Positions 1-10,600 of a DNA stretch of 64,000 nucleotides are shown here, one piece after another. A model generated the notes under the pieces. The model had not been told where the DNA came from. It was given only the letters and a program-made list of their open reading frames with translations, and did not search any database. The DNA comes from Cylicocyclus nassatus (Eukaryota; Nematoda; Chromadorea; Rhabditida; Strongylidae). Where the stretch lies: positions 29,887,441 through 29,951,440 of the forward strand of contig CATQJL010000316.1 in the NCBI GenBank assembly GCA_958299035.1, written 5' to 3'. The number at the start of each line of letters is the position of its first letter. Within the stretch, counting starts at the first letter, position 1. A program made the translations under genes and the position numbers.

Positions 1-232
1 TTTCGAGTCTCTCAAAAATGTGATAAAAACCATTTAGAAGGCTTGAAAAGTCGTTTCAATGGCTTTGAGCTTCTATCTCTTTCATTTGAACACATTAACG
101 AACAATTCAGGAACAGATGCAAAAAGCATGAGTTCCTCTCTTAGGCAAAATTTTGATCGTACAAATTCGTTGAGAATTTAAAAAGTTATCAATTTCTGAG
201 AATGGTGCGAACGAACTTTCGGCACAACCCAA
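1..232. mobile_element. Right end of a mariner-type MITE cut by the window edge
   Basis: Bases 204-232 read, on the minus strand, TTGGGTTGTGCCGAAAGTTC, which matches the end style of the other MITEs here, and are followed by TA at 233-234. Only the right end is visible. The rest of the interval shows no gene. The left boundary lies outside the window. Confidence 0.55.
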
Positions 233-369
233 TATTATCTAGTTTACTTCAATCAGAAGACCTCCTTGCTAATAATGCTGCGTGAAGCCTACAAAAGTAA
301 GGTGGATTTCGCGGAGGTACCAACCAAGAATATTAGATTATTTTGAATACAGTACTCCAAAAAATATTT

Positions 370-575
370 TGAGATGCTTTCGAAAGTTTTCGCAGGCCCG
401 TGACTCCAAAATTTTGGAAAGAAAGGAGCCTGGCGCTAGCCATGTCCACGAAAACGTTTTTTACAAGACTAATATAAATTTTTGAAAATTTAAAAAAAAT
501 ACAAACTATTTACAAGCATGATCAAGTCATTTGCACATTTCATTAACCCATGTAAATTAGCCAGGACCATATTTA
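370..575. repeat. Diverged relic of the hAT-type MITE family
   Basis: The order of landmarks matches the intact element at 51542-51884: a TTTTCGCAGG-like block, a CTCCAAAATTTTGG-like block, a GCGCTAGCCATG-like block, an A/T-rich tract ending in ATTTACAA, then TTTGCACATTT and TAACCCAT. The termini are not recognisable, so this is an old fragment. Confidence 0.45.
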
Positions 576-580
576 TTGAG

Positions 581-1302
581 TACTAGCTGGCATACCCGGC
601 TCCGCCGTATGTTCCGAATAGAAAATTCCATTTCTTAACCGATCCGGACCAAACTTGGCACACATACACTTCGGGCCCCGGCGGGTGTCACAGCCCACTT
701 TTCGTTATCGATTGATGTCGATTTTATCGATTTTTTGCAAAATTTGAGCTAGGGGCTGGGATTTGGCACAGGGGGGTAATCGAGCATGCTGATTACGAAT
801 ACAATATTAGTTTTCGAAACCGTGCATTACTTTTATCGATTTTATCGATTTTTTGCAAAATTCGAGCTAGGGGGCTGGAATTTGGCAAAGGGGTGTAATC
901 GAGCATGCTGATCACCCCCACGGGGGTGATCAGCATGCTCGATTACACCCCCCTGTGCCAAATCCCAGCCCTGTAGCTGAAACTTTGCAAAAAAATCGAT
1001 AAAATCGATAAAAGTAATGTACGATTCTAAAAACTAATGTTGTATTCGTAATCAGCATGCTTGATTACCCCCCTGTGCCAGATCCCAGCCCTGTAGCTCA
1101 AACTTTGCAAAAAAATCGATAAAATCGATATCGATCGATGACGAAAAGTAGCCTATGACACCCGCCGGGGCCCGTAGTATATGGTGCCAAGTTTGGTCCG
1201 GATCGGTTCAGAAATGGAATTTTCTATTCGGAACTACGTACACACAGACATACAGACAGACAGACAGACAGACAGACATACAAACAGACAATCAGCTTTA
1301 TA
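581..1302. repeat. Foldback element D, copy 1 (ATCGAT-rich palindrome)
   Basis: The left arm begins ACTAGCTGGCATACCCGGCT and runs through CCGGACCAAACTTGGCACAC. The right arm is its reverse complement and ends in a (CAGA)n microsatellite (about 1247-1282) and CAGCTTTATA. The centre is a hairpin at about 911-932 (GATCACCCCC / GGGGGTGATC). The arms are built from repeated blocks containing ATCGATAAAATCGAT and CATGCTCGATTACCCCCCTG. A second copy lies at 44534-45486. No coding capacity and no superfamily I can name. Two MITEs sit in its TATA tail. Confidence 0.8.
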
Positions 1303-2271
1303 TTAGGTAGGTGCAAAAGTTCGTTCGCCAGTTTTTCAAAAAATCGTAACTTCCTTCCAACTCGATGAATCTCTTTGATATTATACTCATTTAGAAGAGA
1401 AAACTTTTCTCTTTACAGCTGTACCTTTGCCATGAATTGGCATGAGAAAGTTCGAAAGTTAAAAGCAATTGAAGAAAAGTACTCAAGATTGTCATTTTTC
1501 AAGCAGGGTCTCGAAAAATTCTGGAAATATTTTTGTATGATAGAGAAAATTATGCTTTTTACAGTAGTGCCTTTCTCATGAGTTAAAACGAAAAAGATCG
1601 AGAGTTAGAAGCAAATAAAGGAAATTACTTCAATTTTGCAGTTTTTGAGCATGCTCAAAAAAGCCTAAAAACATCACAGGAAGGGCGGAAAAGTCATAAG
1701 CGTGAGTTTTGTAACCTTCTCTTTCTAGCTAAGCGAGTTTCGAGCTGATCGAGAGCGATTTTGATTTTCGTAATTTTTCGGATTTTCGGGTGTGCGTTTT
1801 TCACGAAAAACAAAATTGCTCGCGATTACCATGAAACTCACTCAGCTAGAAAGAGAAGGTTACAAAACCCATGTTTATGACTTTTCCGCCCTTTCTGTGA
1901 TGTTTTTAGGCTTTTTTTAGCATGCTCAAAAATTGCAAAATTGAAGTAATTTCCTTTATTTGCTTCTAACTCTCGATCTTTTTCGTTTTAATTCATGTAA
2001 AAGGCACTATTGTGAAGAGCATAATTTTCTCTATCATATAAAAATACTTCCAGAATTTTTCGAGACCCTGCTTGAAAAATGCCAACCCTGAGTACTTTCC
2101 TTCAATTGCTTTTAACTTTCGAACTTTCTCATGCCAATTCATGGCAAAGGAACTGCTGTAAAGAGAAAGGTTTTCTCTTCTAAACGAGTATAAGATCAAA
2201 GAGATTCATTGAGTTGGAAGAAAGTTACGATTTTTTGAAAAACTGGCGAACGAACTTTTGCACCCACCTAA
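1303..2271. mobile_element. Mariner-type foldback MITE A
   Basis: The left end is TTAGGTAGGTGCAAAAGTTC and the right end is its near-perfect reverse complement, with TA on both sides (1301-1302 and 2272-2273). The inverted arms are about 450 bp each around a centre near 1790. Peptides read from the two arms are nearly the same because the arms mirror each other; they are not genes. The TTAGGTNGGTGCAAAAG end resembles known mariner termini. Confidence 0.85.
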
Positions 2272-2275
2272 TATA

Positions 2276-3130
2276 TTAGGTTGGCTAGAAAGTTCTTGCG
2301 TAATTCAAACAAAATTCAATAACTTTTTAATGACTAAACCTAAATTCACAATCTTGTTCTCTGAAAATATTAGAAGGCCTGCGCTCCAAAATGGATGTTT
2401 AAGCGCAAGATTTCATGAGCTAGTCCCCGAGAACGAAGCTCTCAAATATGGGACTTCAAAATTTGCAATTTTGAGTTTGGTGCCAGAAAATCGCAGAGTG
2501 TCGCTAGTTAGCCGAAAAAAATCTGTAAAAATTACTTACACTGCAGAAGTCCATAAGTTACTTTGGAAGGCTTTGATCTTGCACGGTGAAGCAAAAACAA
2601 AAAATTCGTGAAATAGTCATTTTGCGGAAAAAATCCACTCATTACCGCAGTTTTTCGGCAAAAACTATTTTTTACACTCCAAAAAAACGTCGCAAAGTTC
2701 TAAATAGGCAATATGTCTTATTTCTGTTTGCAAACTGTGTTGTTGTGGAAAAATTACATCGATAAGGGGATTTATCCTGTAAAATGACAAATTCCACAAA
2801 TTTTTTGTTTTCGCATTCCCATGCGAGTTTGAAGCCTGCTAAAATAACGCATGGGCTTTTGCAGTGTAATTAATTTTTACAGATTTTTTTTCGGCTAGCT
2901 AGCGACACTCTGCGATTTTCTGGCACCAAACTCAAAATTGCAAATTTTGAAGTCCCATATTTGAGAGCTTCGTTCTCGGGGACTAGCTCATGAAATCTTG
3001 CGCTTAAACATCCATTTTGGAGCGCAGGCCTTCTAATGTTTTTAGAGAACAAGATTGTGAGTTTAGGTTTAGTCATTGAAAAGTTATTGAATTTTGTTTG
3101 AATTACGCAAGAACTTTCTAGCCAACCTAA
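2276..3130. mobile_element. Mariner-type foldback MITE C
   Basis: Ends TTAGGTTGGCTAGAAAGTTC in inverted orientation, flanked by TA at 2274-2275 and 3131-3132. The arms are about 350 bp with a loop near 2625-2780. It lies right beside MITE A with only TATA between them. No transposase. Confidence 0.87.
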
Positions 3131-3139
3131 TATAAGATT

Positions 3140-3800
3140 TATTCAGCCTTTTCAAAGCTCAACACATTTGCTAAGACAACTCTCGTATGCCTTACCCCTT
3201 TCCCATAAAAAATTGGATTTTGAGTCAAAATTTTCTTCGACAGCGGTTTTAACTTCTCCATTGTTTGGAAACTGAATTCCACCCAAGTGGGACTCGAGGT
3301 TTTCAAAAAAAGGAAGCTGAGGCCGATCTGGAGAGTATGGGAGATTGTTGATCAATTTGTAACACAGCTCTTAGAATTTCAACGTGCTACGCAGGACTTG
3401 TAGACGGTTTCGCCGTCTTGATGAAAAACTACTTTATTCTTAGAGTAGGGATCTTTTGGAGAGATTGTTCTTATGGAGACGATCCTAAAATCTGACATAA
3501 TGCTTGTCATAGACCGTTTTGCCCGCTTCAAAGTAGTCGATCATCGGAGTCCTCCTGGAATCCCAAGCGTAGCCAGAATCTTTCGAGTTCGGTTTTTTCA
3601 CTGGCAGTATAGCTTTAAAGTTGGTTTTGCTTTTTCCTCTGGTAGTAGAAATTCGCGACATTTTTTTTTTGGATTTTTCACAGTAATGGTGGACTTATGC
3701 TTTGTCTACGGCCGAATCGCCTTCAACACTCCTAAGATTTCTCCGGACTTGGTCAAAACCTCATTAGATACCAAGATGCAAGTCGGCTTTTCTAAAATAG
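3140..3800 (-). pseudogene. Decayed mariner-family transposase, C-terminal part
   Basis: On the minus strand a fragment near 3440-3384 reads KVVFHQDGETVYKS, matching the mariner catalytic block that normally reads FHQDNARPH. Downstream, 3355-3152 reads NNLPYSPDRP...FFENLESHLGG...FDSKSNFLWERG, matching the YSPD motif and C-terminal region of mariner transposases. Upstream, near 3640, LLPEEKAKPTLKLYCQ resembles the ELLPEGKTINADLYC region. Stops and frameshifts separate the blocks, and the two aspartates are only 86 nt apart, so bases have been lost from the usual DD34D spacing. Not functional. Confidence 0.7.
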
Positions 3801-5229
3801 TGAGCGCTTGTCGCACTTTATGAGGTCTAGAGCTTCTTTATCTGCAGATTTTCGTGAATGAGACTGTGTATTTACTCGCTTCACGCTGATAACCAAAGAA
3901 TTGGCTACCTGATACTTAAAGACGATTGTGCATCGTTAAATGTATCACTGTAACATGTTACACTTCGCTCAAACTGTCTTTATTAATTGCCGTTCGAGCA
4001 GGCAGGGCAAAGCAGATTTTTTGTGTTGGTTTGAACACCTAAGTAGCATTTTTTTCACAGTGCTAAATGAAAAAGCATGCTGTCAAACTCACCTTTCACT
4101 TCGATAGCGTTGACTATGGAGGTGCTTGATAATCGCACAAGTTCCCTGCAACTATGGTTGCAATCATTCACTTTTCCACTCATATAAATGAGCGACAGAA
4201 AATAAAATGCTAATTTCTTGTTGTTTTCGGATCCTTTAGCTTGAGTGTACAAGAAAAAAGTTTCACAAAATTCAAATTCGATGTATTTAAAGGCAGTGTT
4301 CGAGCAAAATCGATTTATAGAAAATCCACTTCGGAATTCTAAGAACTTACCGGGGGTTATTCGCCACGCTGAATCTGAAAATCTACATTAGAAGGCGCGA
4401 AAAGGGTGAGAACATGCGTTTTTCAAAGCCTTTCATTTCGAAATCCGACGGTCCCCGCCAAGGTTGAGACGCAGAGTAAGCGGGACCCTACGTTAGACAG
4501 TGGCGGCATGCGTACACTACCGCAGAACAGGAATTTAAAACAGATGGAGAACGCCGCCCTAAGGCGCAAGTTTCAAAGAAACCGCAGCTCAGGGATATAT
4601 TTACTATCTCAATTTCACGAGTACAAGAGTATCCACCTGTTTTCTTTTCTCAAGACTCTATTAGCCTGAACACATCAATTAATTTTTGAACCAAAGGACC
4701 CTTTACGTTCTGCCATATCTAAAAGAAGTTTGTGGGAGATCCATTTTGCGAAGTGCAGTCGTGCTGCCATGCTGCCTGCTTGAAAAATGAAAGAGGTGCG
4801 TCGTGTACTGTGAGATTAATGAAGAGTCCTCAAAAAGTTCGCAAATAACCTCTAATTGTAAATCACTTATCTACATCACAGACATGCAAATAAAGACAGA
4901 TAGGTACAATTGTCGACTTGAAGTATTGGGAACAAAGAAGGCTACATATTAGTAGTACGATAGTGCGATAGATCAGCAAGTTTGCTAAGATAAATTTTGT
5001 ATTTTATAATACCTTTACTTAGCTTGGATAAAATGGTGCGGTATTTTCTTTGTGGACTCAAAAAGTTTGCAGAATAGGATCTTGGTGACCGTACTCTTTT
5101 GATATGTGATATCCTGATATCCTCGCATCTGATGAGTTTGCCTAAGAATGCTAGTGATGTCGAATGGTCTTGGCCAGCTCCATCATTTTTGCACAATAGA
5201 TGTCAGTTTGATCTCTGTCGGTGCAACTA
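3801..5229. other. AT-rich spacer, nothing recognised
   Basis: Short open frames occur (for example 4055-4252 minus and 4406-4669 plus), but none has family motifs, convincing splice signals or biased composition. It may include the lost N-terminal part of the mariner relic. Confidence 0.4.
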
Positions 5230-6137
5230 TTAGGTTGTTTGAAAATTAATGCAGGTTTTGCACATACTCACTTCAAAGCGTCATAACTCCTTTAAGTCTG
5301 CATATTTTAGAATGAGGTAAAAAATACTGTGATCAGCAAGTCTTTTTCTATTTGCTCCATTTTCTTATGTAACTGTAGCTCCAACAAGCAGATTACTGGC
5401 AGCCAGAAAGTAAAAAGAAATTTTTTGACAAGGTCATACTTGGCAAGTTGTAAACTCCTACCGAGTATGAGTGTTCAGAAACTTCTGTAGCTTATAGCCA
5501 CGGAAAAGTACTACATATATAGCTATGCAGAAGATTTTTTAGAGATCTTCTGCGAAAGAAAAATTTGTGGAATCAAAATTTTCCATTTTTCGATATTTTC
5601 TCCACGGCTGAGATCTCCGATAATTTTGACTTTTTTATTAACTCATCAAAAATAAGCCTGGGAGGTACCGGTTGAGATAATATTTGACGGCACTGGCCTC
5701 ACTCTTTGAGTACGAGGAGAGACTTTCACGATTTTCTTTAGAAAAGTTTTCTACGCCATGAAGTGGCCGCGACAATTATTTACACTAAAGCCTCAGTTTC
5801 TCTACTCTCATAATCGTTCAAAAGAAGCGCTGCTATCTGTTTTGTAAATTCACTCAATGTCTTGCTTCAGCTATATTATCATGGAAATACCCCCCTTGCC
5901 GAATAAGCTCAAGCCAAAATAGTGCAAAGGGTAAATTTAATAATTTGAAGCTTCATCTTCGGATGGTTGTAGATTTTGAACAAACGAAGTTGGTCGTAGA
6001 AGTAGTATATATAAGAGAGAGCAGGAAGAGCGGCTTCTTCTAGTATGCGAATTTGGTCGAAAGATGGACATACACAGAAGGACGATCCTCTTGAAACTGC
6101 ATTTGCAGAAACCTGCATTAATTACCGGACAACCTAA
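5230..6137. mobile_element. Mariner-type element E, 908 bp
   Basis: The left end is TTAGGTTGTTTGAAAATTAA followed by TGCAGGTTTTGC. The right end, reverse-complemented, is TTAGGTTGTCCGGTAATTAA followed by TGCAGGTTTCTGC. TA flanks both sides (5228-5229 and 6138-6139). The terminal repeats are about 34 bp and the interior is not palindromic. No transposase motif was recognised inside, so it is non-autonomous or heavily decayed. Confidence 0.75.
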
Positions 6138-6279
6138 TACTTTTCGTAAGCTTTCACAACCGCTATTTTTCTCACAAAAGCGCTGCACAAGTAACGAACG
6201 TAGTTTTGAGATTAACGTTTCAAGACGAGCATTCTTGTATGCAACATTTTCAAAAGTCACGGTTACAAGATGGAATTTA

Positions 6280-7567
6280 CAGGGTTGGGGGAATTCTTTG
6301 AACACGGTATTTTCAACGTAATAATGAAGCTAGACAAGATGATCACATGAAATCAATAGGTAATGTTTATGCTACACAAAAGTGGCTTTACAATTCAAAA
6401 ATTATTCCTCTGACGCTAGCACAAGCTCGGAAACGCTTGGAAACGCTGTCTATGGTGGCACGGAGGTGCTTCGCGTCGATTTCTTCCAACGCTTTCTGAA
6501 GAGCAAGTTGCAGAGACCTCCACTGTTTTGCGTGAGTGAGCGCAGGCTTCGGCCTAAAGAACTGACCAGACCCTATAGTCGAGAGGATTCAGACTGGGCG
6601 AAAACGAGGCTATTCCGCAAAAGTAGCGAAGACCTTAAAGTTGTTTTGGAGCCAAGTTTGAACAACATTCGCTTTGTGCGCAGGTGCGGTACCTGCTGGA
6701 AGCACCAATCTTTCCCTGCAAAGTGGATTTTGGTCTACGGCATCAGTTGCTTCATCAGAATGCTATCCAACTATGTAGCAGCGTCCACCTTGATGCCCTG
6801 AGGCGCTGAGATCAGTGGCATCTTACCGCCGGAAGTGATCGCCACCCAAACCATCAGAAAAACCGGATGAGACTCTTCTTTGGCAGGTCAACCCCTGCTG
6901 ATGGCTTCTCAGAGCGAATAGGATATGATTCTCATGTTTTGGAGATTGAAAACCTGTTTTACGGTAAGAATTTTATCGTCAGAAAAGAGTGCCGTTCTGT
7001 GGCATGTCTTGGAGAAACGTTCAAGCAGTTGATGGCTTCTGCGCAGTCAATTCAGCTTCGTGTCCTCCCAAAAAGCATGAAAATTTAGCATCCTGAAAAG
7101 CTTCGTCGCAGGGCCCTCTTTTACGATGTCGGAGACTGTCTTGCCAGAAATGGACCGCTCTGAAAACAGCTCAATCAAGCTTTGTCGAGGATTGCGACGA
7201 AGGCGTTGGCAAACGATTTTCAAAATTTCGTTACTGTCCACAGTAGCCAATTTACCACTCATACAACACTCCTGGGTGCTGTTGATATCCTGGAAACGAC
7301 GCAAGATGGAAAAGACCCTGATCTGTAAAATTTAGGGAACCCTCGCTTTTTACTGGTCAGCCATCCTCTCCTCGTGCATCTCCTCCACCAACGCTCGCTC
7401 CTTTCCAGAAGGCATATCTCCGACAGGAAGAAAGCTAGTAGTCCAGTTTTTTGGGCTTGTACTCAAGAGTTTAGGAAGCAAAAACATATAATTAGCATAC
7501 AAAAATTTGTGGAAAAGCCGAACATACAAGGGCATCAAAAATTGTTCAAGGATTTTCCCCAACCCTG
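6280..7567 (-). mobile_element. Tc1-like transposon, decayed but with both ends
   Basis: The left end is CAGGGTTGGGGGAATTCTTT preceded by TA (6278-6279). The right end, reverse-complemented, is CAGGGTTGGGGAAAATCCTT. The right flanking TA has become TT. The 1,288-bp length fits a Tc1-type element. It encloses a minus-strand transposase relic and ends 109 bp before TF1 exon 2. Confidence 0.78.
6390..7310 (-). pseudogene. Tc1-like transposase pseudogene
   Basis: Read on the minus strand with frame changes, the order of motifs fits a Tc1-family transposase. First comes a DNA-binding region (RLRRNPRQSLIELFSE...SGKTVSDIVKE, about 7240-7130). Next are FSDDKILTVKQVFNLQN (first catalytic Asp block), then VFLMVWVAITSGGKMPLI, then GIKVDAATYLDS-like. 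The following WCFQQVPHL matches the second block, normally FQQDGAPSH, with the catalytic Asp lost. The last block is degenerate. Several stops interrupt the frame; inactive. Confidence 0.7.
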
Positions 7568-7676
7568 TTTACTTGCAAAGGTCTACTTTATAGAGCTTAT
7601 TTTTTGCGTTATATACAAATGTGATCTTCCAAGTGAAATTTTTGCTTTCTATTTTGCCTATACTATGTTTGTTTAG

Positions 7677-10600
7677 GTGAAACGAAAAACAACATTACGG
7701 AAGTATGGGAACATGAAGACAGCCAAGGGCGCTTCTGCTACAGGTTAGTGAATTTCCGACTGCCTCAATTGTAAAACTTTGTTTACTTGAGGTCTTATAA
7801 CAGTGAAAAAGATGCAAACTCTGACTGAGGTTCATCTTACTACATCAGGAGTACGTGATTGTGTGTGCCCAAAGAGGATTAAATAATCGCGTTTTTCGAT
7901 GATTTGTGGAGGAGCGGAAGTAAAGGTTACGAAGAAACGGAAAACATCCAAAAATTTTCGTCAATTGATCTCGAATTCAAAACAAAAACAATACTTTAGA
8001 ATAAATAACAAATATCAATAATAACCATTGAAAAAATATCAAAGCTGTGTGTGTATGTATGTGTGCATGTGTGTGTATGTGTGTATGTGTGTGTTGTGTG
8101 TGTGTTGTGTGTGTGTGTGTAATCGATCCAAACTTTGCGCACATACACTGGTAGCGCAGGCTACTTTGGGTATCGACAGATAACAATAGTAACATATCTA
8201 TCAAATTTTTTGCAAAAATTGAGCTAAGTAGTTGTGAGTTGGCACATTGAGCAAGTGAGCATGGCTGTATCGCGTAGATGAAACAGTTTGGACAAAGAGA
8301 TGTTGTTAAAAATCTTCGAGGCGAAAAAAATGCTTCAATAAACGTTTGGAATGCCATGTCAAAATTGAACTGGAACACGTTGATTTTTCTTCTGACAAGG
8401 GAAAGAGGGTCGGTCGAATGTGGCTCTCTGAGATGCGCATTACGCTGATTTTAGACTAATCTTGCATTCAAGTTTTGCACCAAAAAAACTTCAAGTTCTC
8501 GCCCAGAGGCCCGCACCAGATAGCAAAGGCAGATTTGGAATTAACGTTCCAAGCTCTACAAGATAGTGTACATCACATTTTAGAAGGCCACTTCAACCAA
8601 CGTTCCTCTTCTTGTAAGACGTTGCTGGTAGACAGCCTTCACAGTGCTTTCGAAAATTTCTTTTCAAACTAAAGCACTTTTCGAAAACTTTTGGGAGATG
8701 GGTCTAGATAGAAGAGTGCCCAAATTTCTTCTCAGCGTGTAAGAACGATGGCGTTTTAGTTTTCGTTTTTCTTTGAATTTGTCCTTATTTTCACGCTACT
8801 TATTCAGTAACAATAGCAACTAATTTGGCGTAAATTCCAACTTGAAAAACGTTCATCACCAAAGTGTATCTTTGTTGTTCTCACGTTTTCATTTTCTCTC
8901 AAATATTTCCCTGTACATCAGGTTCTCTTTTCGCGACTAGAATCTAGCGACCGACCTAACACTAGCTGATTCCATTATAAGTCACGGAACATGTTATCAA
9001 AACATGCAGTACTTGCACGATATGTCATCGCCTTTCATAAAATGAGGAAAGTTTGCCGGTCTAGTCAATAAGACCAGCAGGAAAATCTCAGCCACACATC
9101 CAAATGTCTTTTTGCGCCCATCAAATTGACATCGGAAGAGCGGATCACTTTTGGAGTGGTTGTAGGAGTTGATAAGCAGTTGGATCCAGATCAAACGTCC
9201 ATCGAACTTGAGTCTAACACTGAGCAATCTTGACCTTTATAAAATTGCCCAAATCTATTTCCTTATCAGTCTCCCAAAGCTCATGCCCTACATCCGACAA
9301 CAGCGGTTCGAGCATCCCCACAATTTTCTTAATATCTTCTCTGCTTCTAATATGGTGATCGATCTGCTGCGCACAGAAGGATCATGCGGTTGTAACGGAC
9401 ATTTCTTTTGCGCTGCAGACGGGCATAAAAAAGAAGGGGGCCTGTGTTTAAAGATCAACGATCGCAATGAGCTTGTTCGCATTTTTGCAAAGTGCGCGCT
9501 TGCAATAAAGTTCAGAGATGAACCTCTTGATATGGCGAAATCCTTCGCGCCACTAAGGCCTCGAACCTGATATACATGACACCAAACGCCTGCTTCCTTA
9601 CTGCTCTACTGATTGAGTTAGTACCCGGTTCCCTGCAACGGCTAATTCAGCGTTTCAAAGCAGTGTAGGCATGCATGATTCAATAACACAAGTATGCACA
9701 ATCAAAAGCTTACTCATATGATACCTACGCATAATCAAAACGCAATTATAGCACTGTGCAAAAAAAGAATGAATTGTTTGCAAAAGGAAGAAAAGGCAAT
9801 AAGCAATAGTGCGCAAGAAAATTTGGCGTCGCATTGTAAGTCGACATGGCTGTCGTGCATCAGTGGCATTTCTGCCGGTCACTGACGCACGGCCGCTCGA
9901 CCTACAATACATACATAACGCCAAATCACACGACTGCGATGTCGACTTGAATGAAAAAATTTTTTGGCTACCACAAGAACATTAAACTGCGCAGGACCGA
10001 AACCTTCAACAGTCCAAACATCATGCCGACCTTCCGCCACTCCACTGTGCTCGGTGCTGTTCTTTTCATAAGGTTATTAAAGTTTTGTACCATGATTGGA
10101 TGGGGATTTTCTGATCAATCGCTTCCTTAGCAATGCGCTGAGGCACCGTTAGCTTCCTCAGCTGACCTAAGACGGAGGTTCTCTAAGTGCTGCAGTCTCG
10201 ATGATTTTACGATCACCAGACATGTGTACGGCATGAAGCCTTTACACCAAGGCATAAAAAGGATCTTTTCATTTGCCTTTATATAAGTTTAGTATAAATA
10301 GAATGTTGCGCCCACTTTAGTGCTCAGTTCATTGTTTGCAGGGTGACCACCAAAGATAAGGACTACATATACTACAGGTTCGATGAAGGATTCTGCGAGG
10401 TGAGTATTGCCAAAGTTATTCGTACGCAAGACACAGCACACAGATGTACTGAAGTCGAGCTAGACTTCCACTTTGGAACAGTATCAAATACCATCGTAAA
10501 CATCTGACAGAGACATACAAGCATTTGATTCCCAAACCTACTCAACTTGTCCATCAAAAATTACTGACTTGCCTTAACTTGCTTTTTCTCACAAGTGCTT

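Noticed and set aside
1375..2199. Pair of similar 68-residue frames in opposite strands (1375-1581 and 1993-2199)
   Set aside because: They mirror each other because they lie in the two arms of foldback MITE A; similarity comes from the palindrome, not from protein conservation.
2258..3076. Repeated frame reading TKPKFTILFSENIRRPAL on both strands
   Set aside because: Same artefact in the arms of MITE C; no start context, family or splice support.
7977..8378. His/Thr-repeat protein on the minus strand (and its duplicate at 26910)
   Set aside because: Translation of a GT microsatellite.
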